Made by a program: the position numbers and the translations under genes
In this document: positions 16,257-24,282 of the stretch, one piece after another
Numbering within the stretch: position 1 is the stretch's first letter
How the letters are laid out: each line of letters starts with the position of its first letter
NCBI GenBank assembly: GCA_046541115.1
Contig: JBKHDX010000012.1
Span: 1 to 36,990, forward strand
Direction of reading: 5' to 3'
Length of the DNA: 36,990 nt
Origin: Jaaginema sp046541115
GTDB lineage: Bacteria > Cyanobacteriota > Cyanobacteriia > Cyanobacteriales > Spirulinaceae
The notes under the pieces: generated by a model
Database searches by the model: none
Told to the model about the DNA's origin: nothing
What the model saw: the letters and a program-made list of their open reading frames with translations, nothing else

Positions 16257-17600
16257 ATGACCCTAAAAGAAATAAAGACAACGACAAAACCACAAGACTC
16301 GGAAACTTTAATTACCGTCGAAAATGTTTCTAAGAAATTTTGTCGCGATTTAAAAAAGTCTTTGTTTTACGGAGTACAAGATATTTGTACCGATTTAACC
16401 GGGGGTCGTCGCAAAAGCGATACTCTACGACCTGGGGAGTTTTGGGCGTTGGATAATATTAGCTTTGACCTCAAACAAGGCGAAGCCTTGGGTTTAGTGG
16501 GGGCTAATGGTGCCGGAAAAAGTACCTTACTCCGCATTCTCAGTGGTTTAATTAAGCCCGATACCGGGTTAGTTAAAGTGCGGGGTCGTTTAGCCCCTTT
16601 AATTGCATTGGGGGCAGGTTTTAATCCAATTTTGACCGGACGGGAAAACATTTATGCCAACATGGCTATTTTGGGTTTACCCACTCAACAAATTGAAGAA
16701 AAGTTTGAAGATGTTGTTGAGTTTGCCGAAATTGCCGAAGCTATTGATGCTCCAGTACAAACTTATAGTTCCGGGATGGCTGCTCGTTTGGGTTTTGCTT
16801 GTGCGATTCATGTCGAACCGGAGATTCTTTTAATTGATGAAGTGTTAGCCGTTGGGGATGTTCGGTTTAAATTAAAATGCCACCAACGTCTGGCTCAACT
16901 CAAAGAAAAAGGGACGGCTTTTATTTTAGTTTCTCATACGCCTTATATTGTTTTAAATGCTTGCGAACACGCGATTTATCTGAATCGAGGTAAACTTGCT
17001 GGAGCCGGAGAAACTGAAAAAATTATTCAACAATACGAGCAGGATTTAAGGTTATCAGGCGCTGGGACAGCCACGGGACTAACCATCCTTCCCCAAAAGT
17101 CTGAAGCGGAGAGTTTGGGTTTGGATATGTTGGCGCTTTTCTTCCGTAACCAAGACCAAGAAATTGTCGAAGCTCCCCAAACGGGAGAACCCGCATATTT
17201 ATGTATTAAGTGTAGAGCTTATGAGGCGATCGCGGATATTGATTTGCGTTTCAAAATCAATTATTTATCGGGGGAAAACAAGCAAGTTTTGGACATTATG
17301 TCCGTTAATGACAACACAACTTTAAATGCGCCTCAAGGAATCTTTGAAGTGCAAATGTATATGCCCTGTTGTACTCTCATTGAAGGGGTATATACTGCCA
17401 AAATTTATGTCAAGAAAGGAATGCTCTCTTTCGATCTCGTGCCGTCTTTCCGCTTCCGGGTAGACTGCAAGGTTAATATTAGTCGCTGTTCTTTTTATCA
17501 GCCCCGGAGTTGGCATATATTAGCTGATGAAAGAGGGCAGTCGTGGCAAGAAATCGAACATCATAAAGAGCGTTTTATGTTACAAAAAGGGGGATCGTAA
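16257..17600 (+). CDS. ABC exporter ATPase with C-terminal glycan-binding domain (Wzt-like)
   Basis: This is the ATP-binding subunit that drives export by the preceding permease. The Walker A is GANGAGKST (82-90), the signature is YSSGMAARLGFA (170-181), the Walker B is LLIDEVLAVGD (191-201), and a switch His follows in LVSHT. Residues ~270-447 form an additional beta-rich domain like Wzt_C. In characterised systems, such as the E. coli O9a Wzt, this domain binds the terminal modification of the finished glycan. The presence of this domain therefore suggests a capped glycan, usually methylated or similarly modified. The start is ATG 16257 after the repeat array. Confidence 0.92.
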   Translation: MTLKEIKTTTKPQDSETLITVENVSKKFCRDLKKSLFYGVQDICTDLTGGRRKSDTLRPGEFWALDNISFDLKQGEALGLVGANGAGKSTLLRILSGLIKPDTGLVKVRGRLAPLIALGAGFNPILTGRENIYANMAILGLPTQQIEEKFEDVVEFAEIAEAIDAPVQTYSSGMAARLGFACAIHVEPEILLIDEVLAVGDVRFKLKCHQRLAQLKEKGTAFILVSHTPYIVLNACEHAIYLNRGKLAGAGETEKIIQQYEQDLRLSGAGTATGLTILPQKSEAESLGLDMLALFFRNQDQEIVEAPQTGEPAYLCIKCRAYEAIADIDLRFKINYLSGENKQVLDIMSVNDNTTLNAPQGIFEVQMYMPCCTLIEGVYTAKIYVKKGMLSFDLVPSFRFRVDCKVNISRCSFYQPRSWHILADERGQSWQEIEHHKERFMLQKGGS

Positions 17601-17736
17601 ATGGTAAAAATTCAGCAGAGATACTCTCACAAATCACCTTTGCTTTTTGAGTTTAAGTCTCTCGTTTTTTTCCGACACCCAAATGCTTACCAATATGAAT
17701 CATCATCAAGTCAAGGGATCAATTGAGTTTATAACT
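17601..17736 (+). other. 136-nt gap with a 41-codon open frame
   Basis: An ATG immediately after the Wzt stop opens a 41-codon frame (17601-17726) beginning MVKIQQRYSHKSPLLFEFK. It has no recognisable family and no supporting ribosome site of its own. It may be a remnant of a deleted gene, consistent with the decay downstream. Confidence 0.25.
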
Positions 17737-18612
17737 ATGAACTCCCTCTCAATCAGTATTATTATTCCTACTTATAATCGCCCTCATTGATTACCCTGCG
17801 CGGTTAACAGTGCCTTAGCCCAAACAATTCCAGATTTTGAAGTTATTGTTGTCGATGATGCTTCCCCTCAACCCGTTGATTTACCCGAACATCCGCAACT
17901 TAGGGTGATTCGGCAACCCGAAAATCGCGGCGTTTCTGCGGCTCGTAATGTAGGTGCAAAAGCCGCCAAAGGTCGCTGGATTACTTATCTAGATGATGAC
18001 GATGTTTTATTGCCAAATATGGCAGAGATTTCTTTAAATGCCTTGGCAAAAAGCACATTACCTAAACCCGTCGCTGTTCTTTCAGGATTAGAAGTTATAG
18101 ACGAAAATGGTCAAGTTAAACAAACGCGGATTCCGCCAACTTTGCCAAAAGGCTCTCACTTTGGTTTAGAAGAAATAGACCCCAAATATTCGTTTTTTTG
18201 TAAGCAGACAATGGTGATTGAAAAAGATGTCTTATTGAGTATTGGTGGCTTTGATGAATCCTTTTCTTCTCGGGTTACGACGGAATTATTCTTAAGGCTT
18301 AATCCTATTTGTTCTTTGCAAGGGATTGACACGGTAACCTATCAATTACGCGATCATCAAAATATCCGTATTTCTCGCGATCCGTCTCGCCGTCAAATAA
18401 ACTTTGTTCGCTTATTGCAGAAACATCAATCTTTATTTGAAGCGCATCCCAAAATGTTTGCTAACTTTATTTATAACCATGCCATGACATCTTATCGTTC
18501 GGGTCAAAATATCGCAGCCCTCAAAAGCATAGGTCACGCCCTGAAAGTAAATCCTGTTCACACAATCGCTCGAATGGGTTCGCCGTTAAAAAAAAGTTGG
18601 TTCTTCAGTTGA
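17737..18612 (+). pseudogene. Family 2 glycosyltransferase with in-frame stop codon
   Basis: From ATG 17737 the frame reads MNSLSISIIIPTYNRPH, then TGA (17788-17790), then LPCAVNSALAQTIPDFEVIV and the rest of a GT-A enzyme (VVDDAS, NRGVSAARN, the DDDD metal site, and the acceptor region). Family members usually have Leu at that position (TTA to TGA) and often Arg where Cys is encoded next. Two nearby changes are therefore needed from the family pattern. No frameshift is visible before ~18590. The C-terminus ends in a run of A bases and joins another gene fragment. Without readthrough the product would lack the first ~18 residues that form the first beta strand. A restart further downstream is possible but would lose the nucleotide site. 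Confidence 0.8.
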
Positions 18613-18982
18613 GCTAGAACCGGCCGATCTGATCGTTGCCTATTACACCATTCAGTTTATTCAGCCTGCCATTCGTCAAGTTATTTTTGATAAAATTTAC
18701 AATGCGTTGAACTGGGGAGGGGGCTTTCTTTTGTTTGAAAAAGTCCGCGCTCCGGATGCTCGCTTTCAAGATATGATGTCATCTTTGTATGTAGACTTTA
18801 AGCTTCAGCAAGGTTTTAGCGAACAAGAAATTGTCAATAAAAGTCGCAGTCTCAAAGGCGTATTAGAGCCTTTTTCGACTCAGGGTAACATTGACTTAAT
18901 GAAACGGGCTGGTTTTGTGGATATTATGACCGTTTTTAAACATTTATGTTTTGAAGGATTCTTAGCAGTGATGATATTGTGA
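18596..18982 (+). pseudogene. 3' fragment of CmoA-like methyltransferase
   Basis: The frame reads ELEPADLIVAYYTIQFI, then an FLLFEKV block, then KLQQGFSEQEIVNKSRSL, then the C-terminal CFEGFLAV. This matches the second half of the CmoA-type class I methyltransferases (family blocks: LNFTLQF, LSEKF, GYSELEI, CFNF). The first half with the S-adenosylmethionine-binding glycine motif is absent: upstream in frame is a stop at 18587-18589 and then the end of the glycosyltransferase. About 128 residues remain of a usual ~240. It cannot bind the cofactor as it stands. Confidence 0.75.
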
Positions 18983-19458
18983 TGGAATTAGGGGGCGGGA
19001 TTGGGATGTTAGCCACCGCTTGCGCTTTGAAAATTGGGGGCGATCGCGTCCACTCCTACGAAGCCAATCCTATCCTAGAAACCCTCATTCGGGACAACTA
19101 CGGCCTCAACAACGTCAGTCCGCACCTGAAAATGTGTATGCTCGGCCGCACTCACGACACTTGCACCTTCTATGTTTGCAAACACTTTGCCCGGTCTTCC
19201 GCTTACGACCTCCTCAACGACGAAATTAAGCGCATTCAGCCCACAGTTTTAGTAATGGATGTCCAGGGTAGCGAAGGGGAGTTACTCGGCTTTGCAGACC
19301 TGTCAGGAGTCCGCAAACTGCTGGTAGAAATGCACCCGAATGTCTTAGAGATTAATCAAGTCAATCGCTTGCGCCGTCAACTCCGCGCTCAAGGCTTTAT
19401 CGAAGTTGAACGGGCCGGACAAAGCTTTATGTATCTGCGCGAAGGATATCTAGTCTAG
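18955..19458 (+). pseudogene. N-truncated FkbM-family methyltransferase
   Basis: The frame opens right after a stop at 18952-18954 with ILSSDDIVMELGGGIGMLAT, the cofactor-binding motif I of FkbM (Methyltransf_21) enzymes. It then continues through HSYEANP, VMDVQGSEGELL, KLLVEMHP and the normal C-terminus. FkbM proteins usually have a further 60-100 residues before motif I; these are missing. Because the domain core is present, a short active protein from GTG 18979 or ATG 18982 is conceivable, so 'pseudogene' is probable but not certain. FkbM enzymes O-methylate sugars, which would fit a capping role here. Confidence 0.65.
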
Positions 19459-19519
19459 GATAGAGGCGCAACCGGGGGCGCGATCGCTAAAATAATAGCG
19501 CCCTGAAGATGCTTGGTTT

Positions 19520-20095
19520 ATGAACAACGATCGCGCCCAAAAATCCGCCCAACTGCCCAGCAAACAGCGTTTTGCGCGAGTGCTGCGCTTTTTCAGTCGC
19601 ATTAGTTTCTGGGGACAACTCATACTCGGAGGCGGTGCAGGTATTACCCTGCTGCTCATTATGTTTAGCCGTAGTTTCAGCAGCCAAACCAACAACGCCG
19701 CCATTGGTTTCGGGATTTTCCTTGGTGCATTAGCCCTAGGTGCATTGGGCTTTCGGATTTACTGGGCGTGGCGTTACCGTCAACTTTCCCGCCGTCTCCA
19801 ACTCGCAGACACCAATTTACACCCCAAACGCCGAAAAATTATTGAGTTATTACGTTTGGGCTTGTTAGCCAGCTTAATTGGCTTATTGCTGGCATTTCTT
19901 GCCTCAGAGCTAACCGTTACTGCTATTTTAGCCAAGGCGATCGCCCAACCCCAAGGAGTCGCCGTATATGAACCCGAAAAGATCGTGCGGGCGTTGGATA
20001 TTTTCTTGATTTTGTCCAATCTCAACATCGCCGCCGCCCATTTTCTCGGCAGCATTAACTCTCTCGGCTTGTTAGAGTGGATTACTGTAGATTAG
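19520..20095 (+). CDS. DUF3611 family membrane protein, 191 aa
   Basis: This is a cyanobacterial and plant-type DUF3611 protein of unknown function. Four hydrophobic helices lie at about residues 30-50, 62-82, 113-140 and 165-187. A polar N-terminal tail and a short loop of basic residues (HPKRRKIIELLR) precede the third helix. The length matches the family. It begins at ATG 19520, 61 nt after the FkbM fragment, and ends with a 4-nt tail-to-tail overlap of the kinase gene. Nothing in the sequence suggests an enzymatic role. Likely location is the thylakoid or inner membrane. Confidence 0.85.
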   Translation: MNNDRAQKSAQLPSKQRFARVLRFFSRISFWGQLILGGGAGITLLLIMFSRSFSSQTNNAAIGFGIFLGALALGALGFRIYWAWRYRQLSRRLQLADTNLHPKRRKIIELLRLGLLASLIGLLLAFLASELTVTAILAKAIAQPQGVAVYEPEKIVRALDIFLILSNLNIAAAHFLGSINSLGLLEWITVD

Positions 20096-21858
20096 AGTGT
20101 ATTTTCAGAGCGAAAACCATTATCCTCCCTAGGAGACAGGGAGGGCCTGGGTGTGTTCGCTTCACTCGGACGAGGTGCTAGGGGATCGCTGCGGCTCATC
20201 TCATCGGATAAATTCTGCACGCCTGCGGTTAGGGGAATATTCGGAATTGTCAATTGCACGCGCTCTTCGGTATCCGTCACCGTCAGCGTTATGGACTGCG
20301 ACCCAATTAACAGTCCCGGAGAAATGATTAACTTGCCGCTGGCGCTTTGGTTGTTTCCCGGTAAAATTTCCGGTAAGTCTTCTACTATGACACTCATCGT
20401 CATACCGCGATCGTCCGTTAGCTTAAAGAAACTCGATAAAAATTCTAGCGATCGCGCCGTACTATTTTGCAGGGTAATATCCAGTACATAATGATTTTGC
20501 TCCTTTCGCAACGCCGAAACCCGCAAACTGACCCCATTATTTTGAGTATTGAGATTCAGCAAAATCGGTTCGGCCACCGGGGGGGGCGTGGGAATCGGTA
20601 AAGCCTGGGTTAAAGGTTCTTTGGGTAAAGCAAAAGTAAAATCGCTCAAGCCCCGGTTGAGGGTTAAAAGGGATTGTTCGGGGGGTTGCGATTGCCGCCA
20701 ACTCATAGCCCCATTAAAACCAATCCAGGCGATCGCGATACCTCCCCCTATTTTCCACCCCCATGCTGGAATTTTCTGCCACGTTTGAGACAAAATGCGA
20801 GTCGCACTGGGTAGAGAGATGTCCAGTTGAATCGACGGCGTGTTTAAAGAAATCGACTCATTGTTTGTAGATACCGATTTTTGGACTTTTTGGAGGAATA
20901 AAGGCACTGTCGCTGCCGTTTGCGCCGGACCAATAACTGGATTTTGTTGTGGCTTCGGTTTTTGAGCTTCAGTGGCTAACCCCTGCAACTGCATCGCGAT
21001 CGCTTCAGTATTCGGCGGACGATTCCCCGGAAAAGGAGCCATCATACGATCGATCAAATCCACAAATGCTTGGGGCAACTCCGACAAGCCCTCATGCCAT
21101 ATTAACTGACCCGTCCGGGGGTCTTCGTCAAACGCCGTGGGATTCTTACCCGTGAGTAAAAAAACAAAGGTGCGCCCCAACGCATAAAAATCCGACTGCG
21201 GCACTGCTTTACCATTATTTTGCTCTAAGGGCGTATAGCCTGCCGAAGCAATACTCGTAACTCCCGATCCACCGCCCATTTTTGCCAAATAGGTATGGGT
21301 CATTTCTCGGGCTGTACCAAAATCAATCAACGTCAACCGTCCATCGGGACGACGCATGATGTTTGCGGGTTTGATGTCCCGGTGGAAATACTGTCTTTGG
21401 TGAACGCAATTGAGAATTTCAACTAACTGCTGCAACCAATCTAAAGCCTGTTCGTAAGGAATGGGCGATTTTCCCTTCATCCAGGTTTGTAAATTTTGCC
21501 CGTAGATTTTTTCCATCACCAAACAATGAAGGGGTTTGGCCGAGCGTTGCGGTCGCCAGGTAAAATAAGTATCGATTTTGGGAATGCCGGGATGATTGAG
21601 TTGGCCGAGGACTTCTGCTTCTTGTTGAAACAGCGCGATCGCCTTCGGGTCATCAATTTTTAAAATTTTCAGAATTTTGGGTTGACCGCGATCGCGAGCT
21701 TCGTAAATTTTACCAAATCCCGTACTATCACTGAGTAACCGCACCACCCGATAGCGTTTGTGAATGGTTAAGTCGGCATGACAACTTTGACAATGATGCT
21801 GACGAGCATTCCCTGGATGATTGGGGTTAGGACAATGAGGATTGATGCACAGGCTCAT
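20092..21858 (-). CDS. 4-Cys serine/threonine protein kinase with membrane anchor
   Basis: This is a Hanks-type kinase. It opens with a putative zinc-binding 4-Cys motif (C4-x4-C9, C23-x2-C26), typical of a cyanobacterial kinase group. The kinase domain spans about 34-300, with HRDIKPANIM (159-168) and LIDFGTARE (177-185). The glycine loop (LLSDSTGFGKIYEA) is weak. A membrane helix lies at about residues 360-390. The remaining extracytoplasmic part is Pro-rich followed by a beta-rich domain (~440-555) that may sense a ligand. The C-terminal tail is low complexity. Substrate and signal are unknown. Unlike many cyanobacterial kinases, it has no WD40 or TPR repeats. Confidence 0.9.
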   Translation of the reverse strand: MSLCINPHCPNPNHPGNARQHHCQSCHADLTIHKRYRVVRLLSDSTGFGKIYEARDRGQPKILKILKIDDPKAIALFQQEAEVLGQLNHPGIPKIDTYFTWRPQRSAKPLHCLVMEKIYGQNLQTWMKGKSPIPYEQALDWLQQLVEILNCVHQRQYFHRDIKPANIMRRPDGRLTLIDFGTAREMTHTYLAKMGGGSGVTSIASAGYTPLEQNNGKAVPQSDFYALGRTFVFLLTGKNPTAFDEDPRTGQLIWHEGLSELPQAFVDLIDRMMAPFPGNRPPNTEAIAMQLQGLATEAQKPKPQQNPVIGPAQTAATVPLFLQKVQKSVSTNNESISLNTPSIQLDISLPSATRILSQTWQKIPAWGWKIGGGIAIAWIGFNGAMSWRQSQPPEQSLLTLNRGLSDFTFALPKEPLTQALPIPTPPPVAEPILLNLNTQNNGVSLRVSALRKEQNHYVLDITLQNSTARSLEFLSSFFKLTDDRGMTMSVIVEDLPEILPGNNQSASGKLIISPGLLIGSQSITLTVTDTEERVQLTIPNIPLTAGVQNLSDEMSRSDPLAPRPSEANTPRPSLSPREDNGFRSENTL

Positions 21859-22174
21859 AAGGGTTTGGGCATCCTGTCAACGATCGAGACAGCTACTGCT
21901 GGCCAACAATAGGGATGAACTGGGTAGGAAAGATACATCCATCTTAACCGTTGTAGGATTGAGACAACAGTGGGAATTATATTGAGCTAATTCTAGGCGA
22001 TTCTTGCCCTCCGGCCATCTGTGCAATTGTCAAGAGTTCGTAAAGTTGGTTATTGGTTATTGGTTGTTGGTTGTTTGTTCCCCTACAGCACGCGCTGCCC
22101 CTTAGATGCCGATCGCTGAAATTGCCGTGTACCTCAAAAACTGATGACTGATAACTGATGACTGATAACTGAAA
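21859..22174. other. 316-nt gap: short-repeat arrays, no gene
   Basis: The gap holds TTGGTTA-type heptamers (22046-22079), a CTACAGCACGCGC block (22083-22095) shared inverted with 2750-2762, and ACTGATA/ACTGATG heptamers (22141-22173). No ORF or RNA gene was recognised. Confidence 0.6.
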
Positions 22175-22657
22175 TCAGTCCACCTCAGCATTGACAAAAT
22201 ACACCCAAGAATTGCAACCGGCGGCTTCATTGCAATCGAGGGATAAAGCAAAACTGCTGGCATTTTCTAACGGCAGAGTCAGGGTATAAAGTTCCCCAGG
22301 AACAATAACTTGAGGGGCTTGGGCTGTACCATCGAGATAAGGCGTTAACACCATCGAACTTGCGCCCATGCTGGTATCGTGTAAGCCAAACTGCAACGAC
22401 AACATCGAAGCATCCTCAGGAATCGCACAAGCCATAACTGCCCCAGGATAAGCTCTCATGCGGGATTCATAATACCGCTTGCCCACCGAAAAACCGCGAT
22501 CGCTCCACTCAAAATTATTACTCGGTTTGCCGTCAGCATCCACGCAATTGAGATCGAGAATCGGGTCGGCACTCCAGGCTACACCACTCCCCGACGCGAT
22601 CGCGATCGCCACGCCACCCACAACACCCAAACCACGCAGTAACGAACGAATTTTCAT
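22175..22657 (-). CDS. Secreted protein of unknown function, 160 aa
   Basis: The start is set at ATG 22657 because AGAGGAG lies 6-12 nt upstream and the resulting N-terminus is a clean signal peptide: MKIRSLLRGLG, a hydrophobic core, then AWSA before DP. The mature part (~130 residues) has four Cys (in LNCVD, MACAI, LDCNEA, GCNSW), and is probably a beta-rich domain with possible disulfides. I do not recognise the family. It is expected in the periplasm or outside the cell. Short-repeat arrays lie on both sides, so it is likely monocistronic. Confidence 0.75.
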   Translation of the reverse strand: MKIRSLLRGLGVVGGVAIAIASGSGVAWSADPILDLNCVDADGKPSNNFEWSDRGFSVGKRYYESRMRAYPGAVMACAIPEDASMLSLQFGLHDTSMGASSMVLTPYLDGTAQAPQVIVPGELYTLTLPLENASSFALSLDCNEAAGCNSWVYFVNAEVD

Positions 22658-22715
22658 CACAAACTCCTCTACCATCAATATCAAGGGTTTATCTTAAGCC
22701 CTATCTTAATCTGAT

Positions 22716-22825
22716 TTGGTTATTGGTTATTAGTTATTGGTTATTGGTTGTTGGTTGTTGGTTGTTTGTGAAGCTTAATGTTCAAATCTCATAATTGGTA
22801 ATTGGTAACTGGTAATTGGTAATTC
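22716..22825. repeat. Heptanucleotide arrays upstream of the secreted-protein gene
   Basis: TTGGTTA/TTGGTTG units run from 22716 to about 22769, and TAATTGG/TAACTGG units from 22793 to 22825. These make up most of the 5' region of the gene starting at 22657. Confidence 0.85.
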
Positions 22826-22844
22826 CCTCCCACTGCCCAAAACA

Positions 22845-22963
22845 CTCTCGCGTGAAACGTTAAATTTACTTTTTTGGGCTGTAACGCTTATAAGCGTCTA
22901 GCTTTGAGCTTTTTTATAGAGTCTGCCCTGTAGCAAGAAGTTTCTGACTCCTTTGGAGGGGCT
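22845..22963 (-). repeat. Diverged ~120-bp intergenic repeat, copy 2
   Basis: Its reverse complement aligns with 1786-1904 in block order (GGGCAGA, A-run, ACGCTT, TTACAGCCC, AATTTAAC, GCGAGAG). It includes TTATAAGCG around 22889-22896. It is flanked on both sides by heptamer arrays (GATTGCC units begin at 22983). No coding potential was seen. Confidence 0.6.
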
Positions 22964-22978
22964 TGCATCCCCACTCCC

Positions 22979-23045
22979 CCCGATTGCCGATTGCCGATTG
23001 CCGAGAAGCCCCTTAGATGCTGATAACTGATAACTGATAACTGAT
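22979..23045. repeat. GATTGCC and ACTGATA heptamer arrays
   Basis: Three GATTGCC units stand at 22982-23003, followed by a CCCCTTAGATGC block (also at ~22099) and ACTGATA units at about 23022-23043. It lies just beyond the stop codon of the adenosine deaminase-like gene. Confidence 0.8.
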
Positions 23046-23051
23046 TACTGA

Positions 23052-24068
23052 CTAAGAAGCCCCCAACGCCTTAGTCAGAAAAGATTCAGGCCGTTGCGGA
23101 TGGGGCCAAGCAAAAGCATGACGGAAAGCCGCATCCTGACAGGCTTGCAGTTGTGCGAAATCAATCACATCTTGAGTCAAGAGGTTTTCATACTCAAACG
23201 GCAAACGGACGTTGTGTAAGCCCGCATTATCTGTACAAATGGCAATATCAACCCCCGCCTCAAAACAACGGTCAAAGACGGTTTTAAGCTGGTGTAAGTC
23301 CTCTAGCGTCCCGGTTTTGAGGTAAGTGGTAGGACAGACTTCCAAGCATTGGCCGCGACGGGCGATTTCGGGCAGTAATTCCGGGTAAAGCAACGGAATT
23401 TGAATGCCATGGCCAATTCGCATCAGATAGGGTAATAACTCCGGGTAACAGCCGTCGGGGGTTTCGTAAAGATGGCCTGTCGTTTTGATATTTTGCGATC
23501 GCGCCCATTCATACAAGCGTGTAAACTCGTCTAAGCGGTCGGCATAATGAGCATCACCCCCGGCTACATCAATGGCACATACATAGTCTGGCATTTGTTG
23601 AGCCAGTTTCGCGATCGCCCGATTCACATCTTGAGGCAATCGCGAGTGCATACACAGAATTTGCCGCGTCACAATCGGATACTCTGGCACTTGAGAAGCT
23701 TTCCCCACAATCTCCACAATCTCGGCCATCTGGTCTAAACGCTCATTTTGGCTCAAACTCTCATCCGTTCGTAAATAAGGCGTATAGCGCAATTCTAAAT
23801 ACGCCAAATTTTCAAAAATATATGCCCCGCGAATCAAGCGATAAATAAAATACGGCAAAGTTTCCGGGGTTTGCACGCTTTCAACCAACGTGTGTAACTC
23901 CAGATATTCATCTAAAGTATTGCGCTCGCGGGTATAAAATTCTTCAAATTCAGGGTATTCTGGAAAACGTTGCGCCATCGTGCGATCGCGGCGCTGAAAA
24001 TAACGCCATAACACTCTCGGCACTACCGAACCGCCCAAATGACGGTGTAAATCAGCATACAAAGCCAT
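23052..24068 (-). CDS. Adenosine deaminase-like metallohydrolase
   Basis: This TIM-barrel aminohydrolase, normally deaminating adenosine to inosine, keeps the zinc ligands and acid: HRH (H8, H10), HLYE (H199, E202, aligned with HAGE), RIGHG (H220), and CTD (D280). The CPTTYLKTG block corresponds to the usual CPTSN. Two substrate-site positions differ from classical adenosine deaminase: the HLDG motif is HLGG, and the second Asp of the STDDP-type motif is Asn (N281). The substrate may therefore not be adenosine. Length (338 aa) and integrity are normal. It lies divergent to purA and 2.7 kb from a PfkB/adenosine kinase gene, so a purine context holds. Confidence 0.85.
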   Translation of the reverse strand: MALYADLHRHLGGSVVPRVLWRYFQRRDRTMAQRFPEYPEFEEFYTRERNTLDEYLELHTLVESVQTPETLPYFIYRLIRGAYIFENLAYLELRYTPYLRTDESLSQNERLDQMAEIVEIVGKASQVPEYPIVTRQILCMHSRLPQDVNRAIAKLAQQMPDYVCAIDVAGGDAHYADRLDEFTRLYEWARSQNIKTTGHLYETPDGCYPELLPYLMRIGHGIQIPLLYPELLPEIARRGQCLEVCPTTYLKTGTLEDLHQLKTVFDRCFEAGVDIAICTDNAGLHNVRLPFEYENLLTQDVIDFAQLQACQDAAFRHAFAWPHPQRPESFLTKALGAS

Positions 24069-24216
24069 AATATACCTTTAACTCTCAAAAAATTACCATC
24101 GTCGTCGCTGAAACTTCAGCCCTAAAATTAAATAGGGGGAAAGATGACCTGCGGTCTAAACACCGCTTATTGAATCGATCTCTCTCGACTCAAAGCGAAA
24201 ATCAAAATCTTCCATC

Positions 24217-24246
24217 TTGACACCCACTACTATCAGTGTAGATAAT
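24217..24246 (+). promoter_or_regulatory. Sigma-70-type promoter of purA
   Basis: TTGACA (24217-24222), 18 nt, then GATAAT (24241-24246), the last six bases of TAGATAAT. The match is near consensus and 36 nt before the purA start codon, so the leader would be about 30 nt. Confidence 0.7.
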
Positions 24247-24282
24247 GGGAGATTGTGAAAACCGTCATATCAAAAAAGACCC

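Noticed and set aside
24106..24117. Single ACTTCA-like sites (also near 4214 and 5117) as further AACTTCAT operators
   Set aside because: They are isolated single units without the 11-bp partner.
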